A DNA stretch of 64,000 nucleotides from contig NZ_KK037166.1 of NCBI RefSeq assembly GCF_000568255.1, positions 3,810,766 through 3,874,765 on the forward strand, in the 5' to 3' direction. Origin of the DNA: Kutzneria sp. 744. Lineage in GTDB: Bacteria > Actinomycetota > Actinomycetes > Mycobacteriales > Pseudonocardiaceae. Of the stretch, positions 62,654 to 64,000 are shown piece by piece; position 1 is the stretch's first letter; each line of letters starts with the position of its first letter. The translations under genes were made by a program, and so were the position numbers. Below the pieces are notes generated by a model, which was not told the origin of the DNA, made no database searches, and was given only the letters and a program-made list of their open reading frames with translations.

Positions 62654-62819
62654 TTTCAGGCGGCTCCACGCTATCCGGCGCCTCGGTGCGCCGGGACCGT
62701 AGTCCACCCTAGATGGGTCACCGCACCGCAAACGCCCAGGGGTTGCAGCTGAATCGAACCTTGTGACGGGTGCCACCGACACGCATCCGGAGGTTACCGA
62801 CGAGTTGGCTTTCGCCTGG

Positions 62820-64000
62820 TCAGCGTTCCGGCGGCGTCCACGTCCAGTCCGACCAGTCCCGTTCCGGCTCCACCGGGCGCGGATCATGATCGACCGCCGG
62901 CCGATCCTCCCGGTACGGCGACGGCGTCCAGTCGCCCAACCCGGACGTGTCGGGTCGCGGCGGCTGGTCGTCCTTGCCCGAAAGCACCCAATCAGACAAC
63001 ATCGGCGGTTCGGACGAAGCGCTCGGCACCTCGATCCGGTCGTCCGGCTCGGGTTGCCGGTGCCGCGAACCCGACCGTTCCGGCTGCCAGTCGTATTGGT
63101 CGACGGTCGATGGCTCCCGGTGAGGCCGCGCAGCAGGCGGTTCCTCCTCGAAGTGCGTGTGAACTGCGTGTTCTGTCGACTCGAAGGCAACCAGTGCCTC
63201 GGCCAAAAGGTCCGCCAACTCCGAACGCGGCCGTCGACCTCCGCTCACTGCGGGAGGCTCCTCGACCGATCGATCGGCCACCGACGCGTCAGCGTCGGCT
63301 CCAACCGTCGCCACTGCACCCTCCGGCGTGGAGGCACGTTCCGATTCACGCTCAACGCCACGGTCCCGCCCCAAGACCTCGCGCGGCAAGCCGGCATGCG
63401 TAGTGAACGGAACCGTACCGGCATCCGTCTGATCCCCGACTCCCGCTGGCTCAACCTCAGCAACAGCTGGCGTCTCGGTGGTCATAGCGGGAATTTCGAC
63501 CTGTGCGGCCGGCGACGAGGGCGCTTGAACCTCCATGGGCTCAACAGCAGATGCCTGCTTGGCTGCGCGAGCCGAAGGAGGCTCAAGCCGCCACCGCCCC
63601 GAATCAGCCCGAAGTTCGTCGACGATCTCGCTGCGTTCGAATGACTCGGCACGGCGGCGCCGGCCCGTGGCGGCTGACTGCTCAGGCTGCGTCTTGGCGG
63701 CCTGCTCGACCGCAACCGGCGTCTCTGCTTCGGGCGGCTCCGGCGCACGACGTCGACCGCCAGTGCCAGCAGCGGCCAGCAATTCCACCAACGAGGCCAG
63801 ATCCGGCCGGTTTGCCTCATCGTTGGCGTGCCGGGACTGCGGTGTCTTCCCTGACCCGGCTTCACGATCTTCAGCTCTACGCCGACCGCCAGTGGACTCA
63901 GCCTGCGGCGGCTCCGCCGTGGTCGAGGTCGACTCGGCAGCAGCTCGGAAAAACGCCGCCAAGGCACCAGGTGCTTGCGTCCGGTCGCGTTCCGAGGCTT
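62820..64000 (-). CDS. disordered, acidic/Arg-motif protein (5' end outside window)
   Basis: The open frame runs from the window edge (no stop up to 64000) to TGA at 62820; at least 393 residues are seen. Composition is dominated by Glu, Ala, Pro, Arg and Ser with no membrane segment, so mostly disordered. A motif GGRRRAE recurs: TGGRRRAEDRE, TGGRRRAPEPP, TGRRRRAESFE and SGGRRPRSELADLLAEALVA. Short helical segments (DLASLVELLAAAG) follow two of them. The C-terminus is Asp/Trp/Pro-rich (DWSDWTWTPPER). The repeated Arg patches could bind acidic partners; function unknown. Confidence 0.68.
   Translation of the reverse strand, partial: ASERDRTQAPGALAAFFRAAAESTSTTAEPPQAESTGGRRRAEDREAGSGKTPQSRHANDEANRPDLASLVELLAAAGTGGRRRAPEPPEAETPVAVEQAAKTQPEQSAATGRRRRAESFERSEIVDELRADSGRWRLEPPSARAAKQASAVEPMEVQAPSSPAAQVEIPAMTTETPAVAEVEPAGVGDQTDAGTVPFTTHAGLPREVLGRDRGVERESERASTPEGAVATVGADADASVADRSVEEPPAVSGGRRPRSELADLLAEALVAFESTEHAVHTHFEEEPPAARPHREPSTVDQYDWQPERSGSRHRQPEPDDRIEVPSASSEPPMLSDWVLSGKDDQPPRPDTSGLGDWTPSPYREDRPAVDHDPRPVEPERDWSDWTWTPPER

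Noticed and set aside
59303-62752. 1149-aa plus-strand open frame
   Set aside because: Antisense to gdh; the gdh frame has clear catalytic motifs throughout.

Overview
The window is about 70% GC with tightly packed genes, GTG and TTG starts, a mycothiol-dependent nitroreductase homologue, a large 180-kDa-class NAD glutamate dehydrogenase and an actinobacterial-type ClpP2. It is an actinomycete chromosome, most likely Pseudonocardiaceae or a close relative (inference; no 16S gene is present). The core gene order clpX-clpP2-tig ... nei-rpiB ... nitroreductase-pepN-DUF5130-HNH ... glbO-aglA ... hypothetical-thioesterase-gdh matches, from memory, the Mycobacterium tuberculosis block Rv2457c-Rv2476c, with accessory genes inserted.

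Layout. 1-6.9 kb: end of an unknown protein, a formate/molybdenum module (FdhF/YdeP oxidoreductase, OFA-type MFS transporter with a 35-aa partner, FdhD) and a lipoamide dehydrogenase. 6.9-11.2 kb: clpX, clpP2, tig, tRNA-Pro and tRNA-Gly; clpP1 is absent. 11.2-24.3 kb: PP2C-like phosphatase, trpS, a secreted PQQ-type propeller, VKOR, an amidohydrolase plus glutamine-synthetase pair (a split FluG), proS, a VOC protein, an APH-like kinase and an interrupted flavoprotein. 24.3-28 kb: two secreted protease-related genes, each with a frameshift. 28-34.6 kb: MarR regulator with divergent RND pump and a palindromic operator, SnoaL-like protein, Eis-type acetyltransferase, small membrane proteins. 34.7-37.7 kb: Nei glycosylase, rpiB, ComB-like phosphatase, MBL hydrolase. 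37.9-42.5 kb: redox cluster (two paralogous FAD reductases, a membrane cytochrome-b-like protein, a [3Fe-4S] ferredoxin) and a TetR regulator, followed by a degenerate 19-bp tandem array. 42.8-64 kb: nitroreductase, pepN, DUF5130, a GIRVN-repeat protein, HNH nuclease, S9 peptidase, interrupted mscS, glbO, aglA, a Tat-exported phosphoesterase, thioesterase, gdh and a disordered protein running off the end.

Unusual points. Four blocks (about 12380-12595, 23734-24148, 47734-47890, 51442-51927) have near-even base composition, no coding signal and sharp borders. Two of them interrupt genes (the flavoprotein and mscS) whose halves rejoin in frame when the block is removed; the mscS block is flanked by a 10-bp direct repeat. 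They could be foreign non-coding insertions or artificial/assembly sequence. The other standout is a 122-aa protein with twelve GIRVN motifs and a 68-bp perfect internal DNA duplication.
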